Origin: UBA3069 sp050633465
Lineage (GTDB): Bacteria > Pseudomonadota > Alphaproteobacteria > Rhodobacterales > Rhodobacteraceae
DNA: 64,000 nucleotides
Assembly (NCBI GenBank): GCA_050633465.1
Contig: JBOEGO010000023.1
Span: 1-64,000 of the forward strand
Direction: 5' to 3'
Numbering within the stretch: the stretch's first letter is position 1; every line of letters starts with the position of its first letter. Below the pieces are notes generated by a model. That model was given only the letters and a program-made list of their open reading frames with translations. It was not told where the DNA came from and searched no databases. Position numbers and translations under genes: made by a program. Of the stretch, positions 7,702-16,336 are shown one piece after another.

Positions 7702-8937
7702 TCATGCGGTGCCATGATTCACGATCAACGATTTGGCATCCTGCGTGATGATGCGCGCAATCTCGGATATGCGGGTGATTTGGGATTCCAGTTCGGAATG
7801 GAACCTGTCGAGCCGGTCAATGATACCGTTCAGGCCCGCATCCTTGACGTTTAGCCGCCCTGCTTCGACCCGGCACAACAGGCGCACCACATCCAGCCCG
7901 GTGACCTGTCGTCGCAATTCAACACAGATGGCGGGCAGGCGTTCGGCGCTGACGACAATGTCGTTCAATCCGCTCACCACCTCTTCTTCGAGGCGGGAGG
8001 CGATTTGGCGCATGTTGGCGGCTTCTTCGGCCTGATGCAGCCCTGCCTCGGAGTTGAATTCTGTGGTTGCTTCGTTAAAGGCGCGGCAGATGGCAAGGCG
8101 CAGGCGCACTTCCTGGACTTCGGTTTTCATGCGGCCGAAGGGGTCTTCGCCATCGACATCAAGCTGGGTCAGCAGGTGCATCAGGTCGCTGGACATCAAT
8201 TCATAGTTCTGGGAAATCGCCGAAATCGGGCCGCCTGCGGCCTCTAACCTAGCGGAGAGTATGCGCATATTGGTCGGTTCGGAGGTAATTTCACCGTAAC
8301 CGCTGAGCAGATCACGGGTCACGCCCAGTGCTTCTTCGGTGTGTTCCAACAGGGAGGAGGTGATGTGGCGGCGTTTGCCAACCGGACGGCCCATGTTTTT
8401 GTCGCGCGCCTGAAGTTCGCTGATCATGGCATCGCAGATAAAGGTGAAGTAATCGGGGAAGCCATCGGCATCCATGATAGCCAGCAGGCGTTTGGCGCTG
8501 GTTTCACCGTCCAGCCCTTCGGCTTTTTCGATGTCCAGCAGGCGGGCGTATAGCGCCCTGGACTGGGCGAACTGTTCCGCCTGCGGTTTGATGCGCACCG
8601 ATATATAGCCGTCATTAACCGGAACAATCATGGCAAACACCCAATAGAATCGCCCGTCTTTGGTGCGATTCTTGACATAGGCGGCCATGGGCCGGTTTTT
8701 CTGAAGGCGATTCCAGAACAGGGCAAACACGCCCTTTGGCATGTCGGGGTGGCGCACCAGTTTATGGGGCGCACCCAGCAATTCATCCCAGCTGTAACCC
8801 GCAACCCGTTGAAATACAGAGTTCCCCGCCTGAATCACGCCCCGTTTGTCGGTGCGTGAAAAGAAAATTTCATCCGGGGCGAAGAAGGCTTCGGTCGTGT
8901 CTTTTTCTTCCGGACGGATGGCTGGTTCGACGGACAT
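7702..8937 (-). CDS. Aer-like PAS protein without the MCP signalling hairpin
   Basis: A 411-residue soluble protein that opens the chemotaxis operon. Residues about 20-130 form an Aer-type PAS domain (VFQRVAGYSWDELLG, VRHPDMPKGVFALFWNRLQ, DGRFYWVFAMIVPV). The remaining ~280 residues are helical, with no transmembrane segment and without the conserved kinase-control tip of methyl-accepting proteins. It is probably a cytoplasmic energy or redox sensor feeding CheA, but how it would contact CheW/CheA without a classical hairpin is unclear. Confidence 0.8.
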   Translation of the reverse strand: MSVEPAIRPEEKDTTEAFFAPDEIFFSRTDKRGVIQAGNSVFQRVAGYSWDELLGAPHKLVRHPDMPKGVFALFWNRLQKNRPMAAYVKNRTKDGRFYWVFAMIVPVNDGYISVRIKPQAEQFAQSRALYARLLDIEKAEGLDGETSAKRLLAIMDADGFPDYFTFICDAMISELQARDKNMGRPVGKRRHITSSLLEHTEEALGVTRDLLSGYGEITSEPTNMRILSARLEAAGGPISAISQNYELMSSDLMHLLTQLDVDGEDPFGRMKTEVQEVRLRLAICRAFNEATTEFNSEAGLHQAEEAANMRQIASRLEEEVVSGLNDIVVSAERLPAICVELRRQVTGLDVVRLLCRVEAGRLNVKDAGLNGIIDRLDRFHSELESQITRISEIARIITQDAKSLIVNHGTA

Positions 8938-9090
8938 ATGGGGCGCTTTCCTGGCTAAACACCCGCTGTTTGTGGCACCGAATGATTAGGCATCTATGAA
9001 CGCCGACCGCATTCCGGTCAGCTTTATAGTAAAAACACCACTTGATTGCGCCATGTGGACAGACCAGATGAACGGATATAGGGAGCATAA

Positions 9091-9567
9091 ATGGCCAAGC
9101 AAAAGACAGACCCGAACTATAAGGTGATCGCCGAAAACCGGCGCGCACGCTATGATTATGCCATCGAGGACGACCTTGAGTGTGGTATTCTGCTGGTCGG
9201 GTCCGAGGTGAAATCGCTGCGCGAGAAAACCGCCCAGATCACCGAGAGCTATGCCGCGGTGGAAGAGGGCGAGCTGTGGCTGGTCAACAGTTACATAGCC
9301 CCCTATGCACAGGCCAAGACATGGGGCCATGAAGAGCGCCGCCGCCGCAAGCTGTTGGCATCCAAGAAAGAACTGGCGCGCATGTGGAAGGCAACACAGC
9401 GCGAGGGCATGACCCTGGTGCCATTGGTTTTGTATTTCAACCACCGTGGCATCGCCAAGATCAAGATCGGCATCGCCAAGGGCAAAAAGGCCCATGACAA
9501 ACGCGCCACCGAAGCCAAACGCGACTGGGGCCGCCAGAAACAGCGGCTGATGCGCGATAATAACTGA
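9091..9567 (+). CDS. smpB: SsrA-binding protein SmpB
   Basis: A 158-residue tmRNA-binding protein of trans-translation. It has the typical N-terminal ENRRARYDY motif, GSEVKSLRE, the AYIAPY-like NSYIAPY segment, and a basic C-terminal tail (AKGKKAHDKRATEAKRDWGR). GGAG precedes the ATG. It diverges from the chemotaxis operon across about 150 bp. No tmRNA gene was recognised in the window. Confidence 0.97.
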   Translation: MAKQKTDPNYKVIAENRRARYDYAIEDDLECGILLVGSEVKSLREKTAQITESYAAVEEGELWLVNSYIAPYAQAKTWGHEERRRRKLLASKKELARMWKATQREGMTLVPLVLYFNHRGIAKIKIGIAKGKKAHDKRATEAKRDWGRQKQRLMRDNN

Positions 9568-9654
9568 GTCGGGGCCGATTTCGCGGATGGTCTGCCGCTT
9601 GCACTGAATTGCCGCAGGATATAGGCAGAACCCGTGAAAATCGCGAGGTCCGCA

Positions 9655-10512
9655 ATGGCACATGACGACCCCAAAACGCTGGTTTCGACCGACTGGCTGG
9701 CAGCGCATATAAAAGACCCGGATCTGCGTATCCTTGATGCGTCCTGTTTCCTGCCCGGCACGCCGCGTGATGCACGGGCGGAATATGATGCCGCCCATAT
9801 CCCCGGCGCACGGTTTTTCGACATTGATGAAATCAGCGACCAGCGGTCGGACATGCCGCATATGGCCCCGCCGGTTGAAAAGTTCATGTCGCGGATGCGG
9901 GCCATGGGTGTGGGCGATGGCCATCAGGTGGTGGTTTACGACAGTCAGGGCATGTTTTCCGCGCCGCGCGTCTGGTGGACGTTCCGGTTGATGGGGCAGA
10001 TGGATATTGCCGTTCTGGACGGCGGATTGCCGAAATGGCTGGCCGAGGGGCGCGAGGTGGAAGACATGGCGCCCATCGTGCGCGACCGCCATATGACCGT
10101 GCGCCGCCAGAACCAGATGGTGCGCGATGTCACGCAGGTGTCAGCTGCATCGAAACTGGGCGATTTCCAGATCATTGATGCCCGCGCCGCCGATCGTTTC
10201 AAGGGCAAGGTCGATGAACCCCGCGCGGGGTTGCGCCGCGGCCATATTCCGGGGTCGCGCAATGTGCCCTATACCGATTTGTTGAATGAAAACGGCACGA
10301 TGAAGCCTGTGGCATCCCTGCGTGAGGTGTTCGAGCGCGCCGGTGTGGACCTGTCCAAACCCGCGATCACATCCTGTGGATCGGGCATCACCGCCGCCGT
10401 TCTGAGCCTTGCGCTGGAGCGCATCGGCAAGCATGACCATTCCCTATATGACGGGTCCTGGACCGAGTGGGGGGCCTTCCCCACGCTGCCCGTCGCAACC
10501 GGAGACGCCTGA
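9655..10512 (+). CDS. sseA: 3-mercaptopyruvate/thiosulfate sulfurtransferase
   Basis: A 285-residue two-rhodanese-domain protein. The catalytic Cys lies in the C-terminal domain loop CGSGITA, the loop type of mercaptopyruvate sulfurtransferases. The ATG at 9655 is chosen (GAGG-like site upstream, alignment with MAHDDPKTLVSTDWLA); the GTG at 9634 would add seven residues. It is followed after 2 bp by an aminotransferase, which could supply the 2-oxo acid mercaptopyruvate by transamination of cysteine; that link is inference from gene order. Confidence 0.9.
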   Translation: MAHDDPKTLVSTDWLAAHIKDPDLRILDASCFLPGTPRDARAEYDAAHIPGARFFDIDEISDQRSDMPHMAPPVEKFMSRMRAMGVGDGHQVVVYDSQGMFSAPRVWWTFRLMGQMDIAVLDGGLPKWLAEGREVEDMAPIVRDRHMTVRRQNQMVRDVTQVSAASKLGDFQIIDARAADRFKGKVDEPRAGLRRGHIPGSRNVPYTDLLNENGTMKPVASLREVFERAGVDLSKPAITSCGSGITAAVLSLALERIGKHDHSLYDGSWTEWGAFPTLPVATGDA

Positions 10513-10514
10513 AC

Positions 10515-11699
10515 ATGTTCAGCCATCTGAAAGAACAGCCCGCTGATAAAATCCTGCAACTGATGCAGTTGTATAAGGACGATCCGCGCCCCGTGAAAAT
10601 CGACCTTGGCGTGGGTGTGTATAAGAACGCGCTGGGCAATACCCCCGTGATGCGCGCGGTCAAAGGGGCCGAGGCCCGCATTCTGGAAGAGCAGCAGAGC
10701 AAATCCTATGTCGGGCTGGCCGGTGATCCGGCGTTTTCCGATGTGATGATTGATCTGGTGCTGGGGGACGCGGTGGCGCGTGACAGCGTGGCGGCGGTGG
10801 CGACACCGGGGGGCACGGGCGCGGTGCGTCAGGCGTTTGAACTGATCCGCTTGGCCAACCCCGATGCGCGGGTTTTTGTGTCAAATCCGACATGGCCGAA
10901 CCACGTCAGCATCCTGAAATTCCTGAACATGCCCGTGGTCGAATACAGTTATTTCGATGAATCCACCCGTGGCGTGGATTTTGACGGGATGATCGCCGAT
11001 CTGGGGAATGTGAAGCCGGGCGATGTGGTGTTGCTGCATGGCTGTTGCCACAACCCGACGGGCGCGAACCTGAACCTGTCGCAATGGCAAGAGGTGGTGA
11101 ATGTGCTGCTGAAAACCGGCGGCATTCCGATGATTGATATTGCCTATCAGGGGTTTGGCGACGGGCTGGCGGATGATGCGGCGGCGACGCGGCTGGTGGC
11201 ATCCAGCGTGCCGGAATGCCTGATCGCGGCCAGCTGTTCGAAAAATTTCGGGGTGTATCGCGAACGCACGGGGCTGTTGATGGCAATCAGTGCCGATGCG
11301 GGGCTGAAAAAGCTGGCGCAGGGGAACCTGAATTTCCTGAACCGTCAGAATTATTCGTTCCCGCCCGATCACGGCGCGCGGGTGGTCACCACCATTCTGC
11401 AAGACGCCACCCTGCGGGCCGATTGGGCCGCCGAACTAGAGGAAGTGCGCCTGTCGATGCTGAGCTTGCGCGAACAACTGGCCAGTGAATTGCAACGCCT
11501 GTCCGGGTCTGACCGATTTGCCTTTATCGGGCAGCATCGCGGCATGTTCAGCCGTCTGGGGGCCGCGCCGGACAAGGTGCAGCAATTGCGCGATGAACAT
11601 GCGATTTACATGGTCGGCGATTCCCGCCTGAACATCGCGGGGCTGAACGCCGAAACCGTGCCGGTTTTGGCCAAGGCGATTATTGACGTGGGCATCTAG
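10515..11699 (+). CDS. Class I aromatic/aspartate aminotransferase
   Basis: A 394-residue PLP enzyme of the AspC/TyrB family. Typical signatures are LGVGVYK near residue 30, TPGGTGA, HGCCHNPTG, the PLP-binding Lys in SCSKNFGVYRERTG, and a C-terminal RLNIAGL. It likely interconverts aspartate or aromatic amino acids with 2-oxoglutarate. It starts 2 bp after the sulfurtransferase and is closed by a strong bidirectional terminator. Confidence 0.9.
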   Translation: MFSHLKEQPADKILQLMQLYKDDPRPVKIDLGVGVYKNALGNTPVMRAVKGAEARILEEQQSKSYVGLAGDPAFSDVMIDLVLGDAVARDSVAAVATPGGTGAVRQAFELIRLANPDARVFVSNPTWPNHVSILKFLNMPVVEYSYFDESTRGVDFDGMIADLGNVKPGDVVLLHGCCHNPTGANLNLSQWQEVVNVLLKTGGIPMIDIAYQGFGDGLADDAAATRLVASSVPECLIAASCSKNFGVYRERTGLLMAISADAGLKKLAQGNLNFLNRQNYSFPPDHGARVVTTILQDATLRADWAAELEEVRLSMLSLREQLASELQRLSGSDRFAFIGQHRGMFSRLGAAPDKVQQLRDEHAIYMVGDSRLNIAGLNAETVPVLAKAIIDVGI

Positions 11700-11720
11700 C
11701 CCCCGCCGGACCGCGCAAGA

Positions 11721-11756
11721 AAAAGCCCCCCGCCAGCGATCTAGTGGGGGGCTTTT
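11721..11756. terminator. Bidirectional terminator
   Basis: AAAAGCCCCCC (11721-11731) pairs perfectly with GGGGGGCTTTT (11746-11756), giving a U-tract on either strand. It lies between the convergent aminotransferase and dapA genes and can end both transcripts. Confidence 0.9.
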
Positions 11757-11775
11757 GTTTTGAAATATCAGTGAT

Positions 11776-12651
11776 TTAGTTGATCAGGCCTGCATGGCGC
11801 ATGGCCGCATCCATTTTTGCCTTTGTCTCGCTGGTCAGGCCGGTCAGGGGCAGGCGCACCTCGTCCGAGCACAGGCCCAGTTTGGCCATGCCGTATTTGG
11901 CACCGGCGACGCCCGGTTCGGCAAAGATTGCCTCGTGGAGGGGCATCAGGCGATCCAGCAGTTCCAGCGCCTTGGGGTAGTCATTGCCGAGGGTGGCGGC
12001 CTGAAATTCGGCGCATAGACGCGGGGCCACATTGGCGGTCACCGAAATGCAGCCCTGCCCGCCATGGGCGTTAAAGCCAAGGGCGGTGGCGTCTTCGCCT
12101 GACATCTGGATGAAATCGGTGCCGCAGGTGATGCGTTGTTTCGGCACGCGGGACAGATCGCCGGTGGCATCCTTGACCCCGATGATGCGCGGCAGTCTGG
12201 CCAGCTCGCCCATGGTTTCGGGGGTCATATCAATCACCGAACGGCCGGGGATGTTATAGATGATGATCGGCAGGGTGCAGCAGTCGTGCAGCGCGGTGAA
12301 ATGCGCGATCAACCCGCGTTGGGTGGGTTTGTTGTAATAGGGGGTGACCACCAGCGCGGCGTCGGCGCCCACCTTTTCCGCGTGTTGGATCAGGCGGATA
12401 CCTTCTAATGTGTTGTTGGATCCGGCACCGGCGATGACGGGCACGCGGCCAGCGGCGGCGCGCACCACCTCTTCGATCACCTGTTCATGTTCGCGGTGGG
12501 TCAGCGTGGGGCTTTCGCCTGTGGTGCCGACGGGGACAAAGCCGTTGGTGCCTTCGCCGATGTGCCATTCGACCAGCTTCTTCAGCGTGTCGACATCCAG
12601 TTCGCCGTTCTTAAACGGCGTCACCAAAGCAGGAAAAGATCCTTTGAACAT
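11776..12651 (-). CDS. dapA: 4-hydroxy-tetrahydrodipicolinate synthase
   Basis: A 291-residue TIM-barrel aldolase that condenses pyruvate with aspartate semialdehyde in lysine/diaminopimelate synthesis. It shows VGTTGESPTL, YYNKPTQRG, IYNIPGR with the catalytic Tyr, and the Schiff-base Lys160 in IIGVKDATGD. The ATG at 12651 is preceded by AAGGAG; a longer frame from 12672 has no ribosome site. It is divergent from the lytic transglycosylase gene. Confidence 0.95.
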   Translation of the reverse strand: MFKGSFPALVTPFKNGELDVDTLKKLVEWHIGEGTNGFVPVGTTGESPTLTHREHEQVIEEVVRAAAGRVPVIAGAGSNNTLEGIRLIQHAEKVGADAALVVTPYYNKPTQRGLIAHFTALHDCCTLPIIIYNIPGRSVIDMTPETMGELARLPRIIGVKDATGDLSRVPKQRITCGTDFIQMSGEDATALGFNAHGGQGCISVTANVAPRLCAEFQAATLGNDYPKALELLDRLMPLHEAIFAEPGVAGAKYGMAKLGLCSDEVRLPLTGLTSETKAKMDAAMRHAGLIN

Positions 12652-12799
12652 GACACGCTCCTTTTCATTCATATGGCGGGGATTTCCGCCGGCGTATTCG
12701 GGTTAGATGCGCCACCTGCCCGAATTGTGAATTGAGGTGCGGGCGGCGGGCTTCTAGATTGCAGGCGTCTATCACTGTTTGATCGGAAAAAAGCAAGAG

Positions 12800-14776
12800 A
12801 TGTTGCGCCCCCTGACCCTGATCGCCGCGCTTGCCGTGGCTGCATTGCCGCTGTGTGCCGAAACGGCGGGGCCGCGCCCTTTGGCGTCGGCGATTGATGC
12901 GATCCGTTCGGGCAGTTGGGACAATGCGCGTGCGCTGGGCGCCAGGGCGGGCGATGGCGGGCCGGAACTGGTGGAGTGGTTTTCCCTGCGTGCGGGGCAG
13001 GGCAGCGCCGAGGATGTGGTGCGGTTTCTGGCGGCGCATCCCGATTGGCCCGGCCTGAAATACCTGCGCAAACGCAGTGAAACCGCGATGGAGGGGGCCG
13101 ACCCCGTGCTGGTTCAGGCGTTTTTCGATGGCAATCCGCCCCAGACCGGCAGGGGGGTGATGATCCTGTCGGATGCGCATCGCGCCGCGGGGCAGGCGGG
13201 TGATGCTGATGTGGAACTGGTCAGGGCGTGGCGCGAAATGGACCTGACCGCCAGCGAACATGACGCCATGCTGGCGCAGCACGCTGGCTTGCTGGCCCCG
13301 CATCACACGGCGCGGTTGGATATGTTGCTGTGGCGCGGGCTGAGTGGCGATGCAGAGCGGATGCTGCCGCTGGTCAATGTCGGATGGCAGGCGCTGGCGC
13401 GGGCGCGGATGGCGTTGCGGCGCGGGCAATCGGACGGGGTGAACGCCCTGATTGCGGCGGTGCCCGACACCTTGATCGGCGATGCGGGGCTGGCATACGA
13501 GCGGTTCCAGTGGCGCGCCCGCAAGGGGCTGACGACCGAGGCCGTAGAGCTGGCGCTGGCGCGGTCGGAATCGGCCGAATCGCTGGGGCGGCCCGAAACA
13601 TGGGCGGGCTGGCGCAGCTATCTGGCGCATTCCCTGATGCGCGATGGCAAGGCGGCGGATGCCTATCGTCTGGCAGCCAATCACCAGTTGAGCGAGGGCA
13701 GTAAATTCGCCGATCTGGAGTGGTTGTCGGGTTATATTTCCCTGCGATACCAGAACGATCCGGCCCGTGCGCTGGACCATTTCCAACGGTTTCGCGGCGC
13801 GGTGGATTCGCCGATTTCGCTGGGGCGGGCGGGTTACTGGATTGGCCGCGCCCAAGAGGCATCGGGCGACCCCGAGGGGGCCAAGGGCTCGTATATTTAC
13901 GGGGCGCAGTTCCAGACCTCTTTTTACGGATTGTTGGCGGCGGAAAAGGCGGGCGTGCCGTTTGACCCCGATCTGACAGGCAAGGCAGGGGCCGATTGGC
14001 GGGTCGCGCCGTTCACGCAATCGCTGGTTTATAAGGCGGGTGTTCTGGCGCAGAACGCGGGGCAGATCAGTCTGGCCGAGCAGTTTCTGACCCATCTGGC
14101 CGAGGGGTTGAGCGCGGCAGAGCTGCGCCAGTTCGGCGATATGGCGGTGGATATTGAACAGCCGCATCTGGCGGTGATGATCGGCAAAGAGGCGGCGAAA
14201 CGCGGGCTGACCCTGCCGCGCCCCTATTACGCGCTGCATCCGCTGCACAAAATGGCGCTGCCGGTGCCGGCCGAAATGTCATTGGCGATTGCGCGACGGG
14301 AATCGGAATTCGACCCCAATGTGGTTAGTGGTGCGGGGGCGCAGGGGTTGATGCAACTGATGCCCGCCACGGCGGCGGAAACGGCGGGCGAGTTGGGGCT
14401 GGAACATCAGGCCAGCCGTGTGTTGTCGGACTGGCCCTATAACGCGACGCTGGGCAGTGCCTATCTGGCGAAACTGGCACGGCGGTTTGACGGAAATATC
14501 ACCATGATTGCAGCAGGTTACAACGCCGGGCCAAGCCGCCCCGACCGCTGGATGGCGGAAATGGGCGACCCGCGCAACGGCACCGTTAAGAACGGCATGG
14601 ATGTGGTGGACTGGATCGAACATATCCCGTTTTCGGAAACCCGAAATTACGTGATGCGCGTCAGCGAGAGCCTGCCTGTTTATCGCGCCCGTCTGGGGCG
14701 CAATCCACACCCTGTGCCATTCAGCCGCGAATTGGTGGGGTCAACGATTTTGCCGCTCCCTCCACAGGGTGAATAG
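12800..14776 (+). CDS. slt: Soluble lytic murein transglycosylase (Slt70-like)
   Basis: A 658-residue periplasmic peptidoglycan-cleaving enzyme. A signal peptide (MLRPLTLIAALAVAALPLCA) is followed by a long alpha-superhelical region and a C-terminal SLT domain (about 490-640) with the catalytic Glu in ARRESEF, GLMQLMPATA, and AAGYNAGP. The ATG at 12800 is chosen because it begins the signal peptide. Its 3' end overlaps the convergent transporter gene by 36 bp. Confidence 0.92.
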   Translation: MLRPLTLIAALAVAALPLCAETAGPRPLASAIDAIRSGSWDNARALGARAGDGGPELVEWFSLRAGQGSAEDVVRFLAAHPDWPGLKYLRKRSETAMEGADPVLVQAFFDGNPPQTGRGVMILSDAHRAAGQAGDADVELVRAWREMDLTASEHDAMLAQHAGLLAPHHTARLDMLLWRGLSGDAERMLPLVNVGWQALARARMALRRGQSDGVNALIAAVPDTLIGDAGLAYERFQWRARKGLTTEAVELALARSESAESLGRPETWAGWRSYLAHSLMRDGKAADAYRLAANHQLSEGSKFADLEWLSGYISLRYQNDPARALDHFQRFRGAVDSPISLGRAGYWIGRAQEASGDPEGAKGSYIYGAQFQTSFYGLLAAEKAGVPFDPDLTGKAGADWRVAPFTQSLVYKAGVLAQNAGQISLAEQFLTHLAEGLSAAELRQFGDMAVDIEQPHLAVMIGKEAAKRGLTLPRPYYALHPLHKMALPVPAEMSLAIARRESEFDPNVVSGAGAQGLMQLMPATAAETAGELGLEHQASRVLSDWPYNATLGSAYLAKLARRFDGNITMIAAGYNAGPSRPDRWMAEMGDPRNGTVKNGMDVVDWIEHIPFSETRNYVMRVSESLPVYRARLGRNPHPVPFSRELVGSTILPLPPQGE

Positions 14777-15610
14777 GCCCGCCGCGACGATCACCGCGGC
14801 GCCGATCGCGACATTGGGGCGGATGGTTTCGGCAAAGACCAGCAGGCCAAGCGAGGCCGCAAAGACCAGTTGCAGATAGGCGAAGGGTTGCACGGCGCTG
14901 GCCTCGGCGACCTCGTAACAGCGGATCAGGGTCCAGTGGCCCAACGCGCCGGTGACGCATAGCACGGCCATCCATGCCCAATCGGGCGCTGTCATGGGTT
15001 GCCAGTAAAACAGGCCCACGGCGGTCATGCCCACGGCCCCCACCGTGCCGGTCCAGAAAAACGAGGTTGCCGCGCTGTCGCGCCGCGCCGCATAGCGGGT
15101 CAACAGACCATAAAGCGCGAACATCAGCGCCGAGGCCAGCGGGATCACCGCATCGGGTTGGAACACGCCAAACCCCGGTTGCAGGATGATGATCACCCCG
15201 ACAAAACCCACGCCGATTGCCACCCATCTGCGCCAGCCGACGGATTCGCCCAGCACGGGGCCGGACAGGGCCGCGATCAGCAGGGGGTAGCAGGCAAACA
15301 CCGCGTGGCTTTCGACCAGCCCGAGGCGGGTAAAGGCCAGAATCATCACGCAGATTTCCGTTATCAGCAGCAGGGCGCGAAATGCCTGCAACAGCGGTTG
15401 CTGCGTGGCGGCGGCGCGGCGCAAACCGCCCGCCTGACGCCCCGCGACGGTCATCACGAACAGCGCAAAGAACCAGTAGCGCACCATGACCACCATCATC
15501 ACGTTATATTCCCCCGCCAGGTGGCGCGAGATGCCATCCTGCACGGCGAAAATGAAGGTGGTCACCACCATCAGAATGATGCCCAGGCGGGTGTTTTGCG
15601 CTGCGCTCAT
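14741..15610 (-). CDS. EamA-family drug/metabolite transporter
   Basis: A 289-residue inner-membrane protein with about ten hydrophobic helices arranged as two EamA repeats, the second containing LRCYEVAEAS-like IRCYEVAEASAVQPF. The substrate is unknown. Its start codon overlaps the mnmD stop by 4 bp (ATGA), and the 3' end overlaps slt on the other strand. Confidence 0.88.
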   Translation of the reverse strand: MSAAQNTRLGIILMVVTTFIFAVQDGISRHLAGEYNVMMVVMVRYWFFALFVMTVAGRQAGGLRRAAATQQPLLQAFRALLLITEICVMILAFTRLGLVESHAVFACYPLLIAALSGPVLGESVGWRRWVAIGVGFVGVIIILQPGFGVFQPDAVIPLASALMFALYGLLTRYAARRDSAATSFFWTGTVGAVGMTAVGLFYWQPMTAPDWAWMAVLCVTGALGHWTLIRCYEVAEASAVQPFAYLQLVFAASLGLLVFAETIRPNVAIGAAVIVAAGLFTLWRERQNR

Positions 15611-16275
15611 GCGGTGAGGGCCGCCGTGGTCATATGGCGTTTGCGGCCAAATCCGGCGCTGCGGGTGACGGTGAAACCTGCATCCGCCAGACCGCGGCGC
15701 ACGAAACCGGCGGCGGTATATGTGGCGGCGGTGCCGTCGGGGGCGGTGTGGCGCGCCACCTCGGCCATCAATTCGGGGGACCACAGTTCCGGATTTTTCG
15801 CCGGAGAGAAGCCATCAAGGAACCATGCATCGGCCTGCCCCTGCCATTCGGGGAGGGTGGCGCGGGCGTCGCCCTCGACCACATGCAGGCGGAAATCGGG
15901 GCCGGAAACGCGGCTGGGCACCTTGGGTTTGTCGGGGTCGATCAGGGCATCGACGGGCAGGTCGGGGTAATGGGCAAGGGCGCGGATCAGGTCGGGCATG
16001 GCCATCGGGAATGCCTCGAACGAGGTGAAATGCAGGATGCCGGGGCTGGCGGCGGCGCGAAATGCCTGAAGCGTGGCCAGAAAATTCAACCCTGTGCCAA
16101 AGCCAAGTTCAGCAATATGAAACCCGTCACAAAACCGCACGGGCAGGCCGTTGCCCGCCAGAAACACATGCCGGGTTTCGGCCAGCCCGTTATCAAGGCT
16201 GAAATAGGGATCATCAAAGCGGGTCGAGACGGGAACCGCCCCGTCACGCCATTCTAGTTTGGCATACTGGCTCAT
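15607..16275 (-). CDS. mnmD: tRNA 5-methylaminomethyl-2-thiouridine methyltransferase (MnmD)
   Basis: A 222-residue SAM methyltransferase corresponding to the N-terminal half of bifunctional MnmC. It has the SAM motif GFGTGLNFL and the signature WFLDGFSPAKNPELW. It would methylate nm5(s2)U34 in the tRNA wobble position. The ATG at 16275 begins the recognisable MSQYAKLEWRDG start; the longer frame is spurious. Unlike the E. coli fusion it stands alone, with an FAD oxidase gene transcribed divergently 61 bp away. Confidence 0.88.
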   Translation of the reverse strand: MSQYAKLEWRDGAVPVSTRFDDPYFSLDNGLAETRHVFLAGNGLPVRFCDGFHIAELGFGTGLNFLATLQAFRAAASPGILHFTSFEAFPMAMPDLIRALAHYPDLPVDALIDPDKPKVPSRVSGPDFRLHVVEGDARATLPEWQGQADAWFLDGFSPAKNPELWSPELMAEVARHTAPDGTAATYTAAGFVRRGLADAGFTVTRSAGFGRKRHMTTAALTA

Positions 16276-16336
16276 CTGCGCGCATTTCCATAGAGAGGTC
16301 GTGGCGCGAACATGAACAGCGGCGCGGGGGTTTGCA

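Noticed and set aside
8986..10092. 368-codon open frame on the minus strand
   Set aside because: It lies opposite smpB and the sulfurtransferase gene and has no recognisable domain.
12665..14248. 527-codon open frame on the minus strand
   Set aside because: Antisense to slt, Arg/Gln/Pro/His-rich, no domain; a shadow of a high-GC gene.
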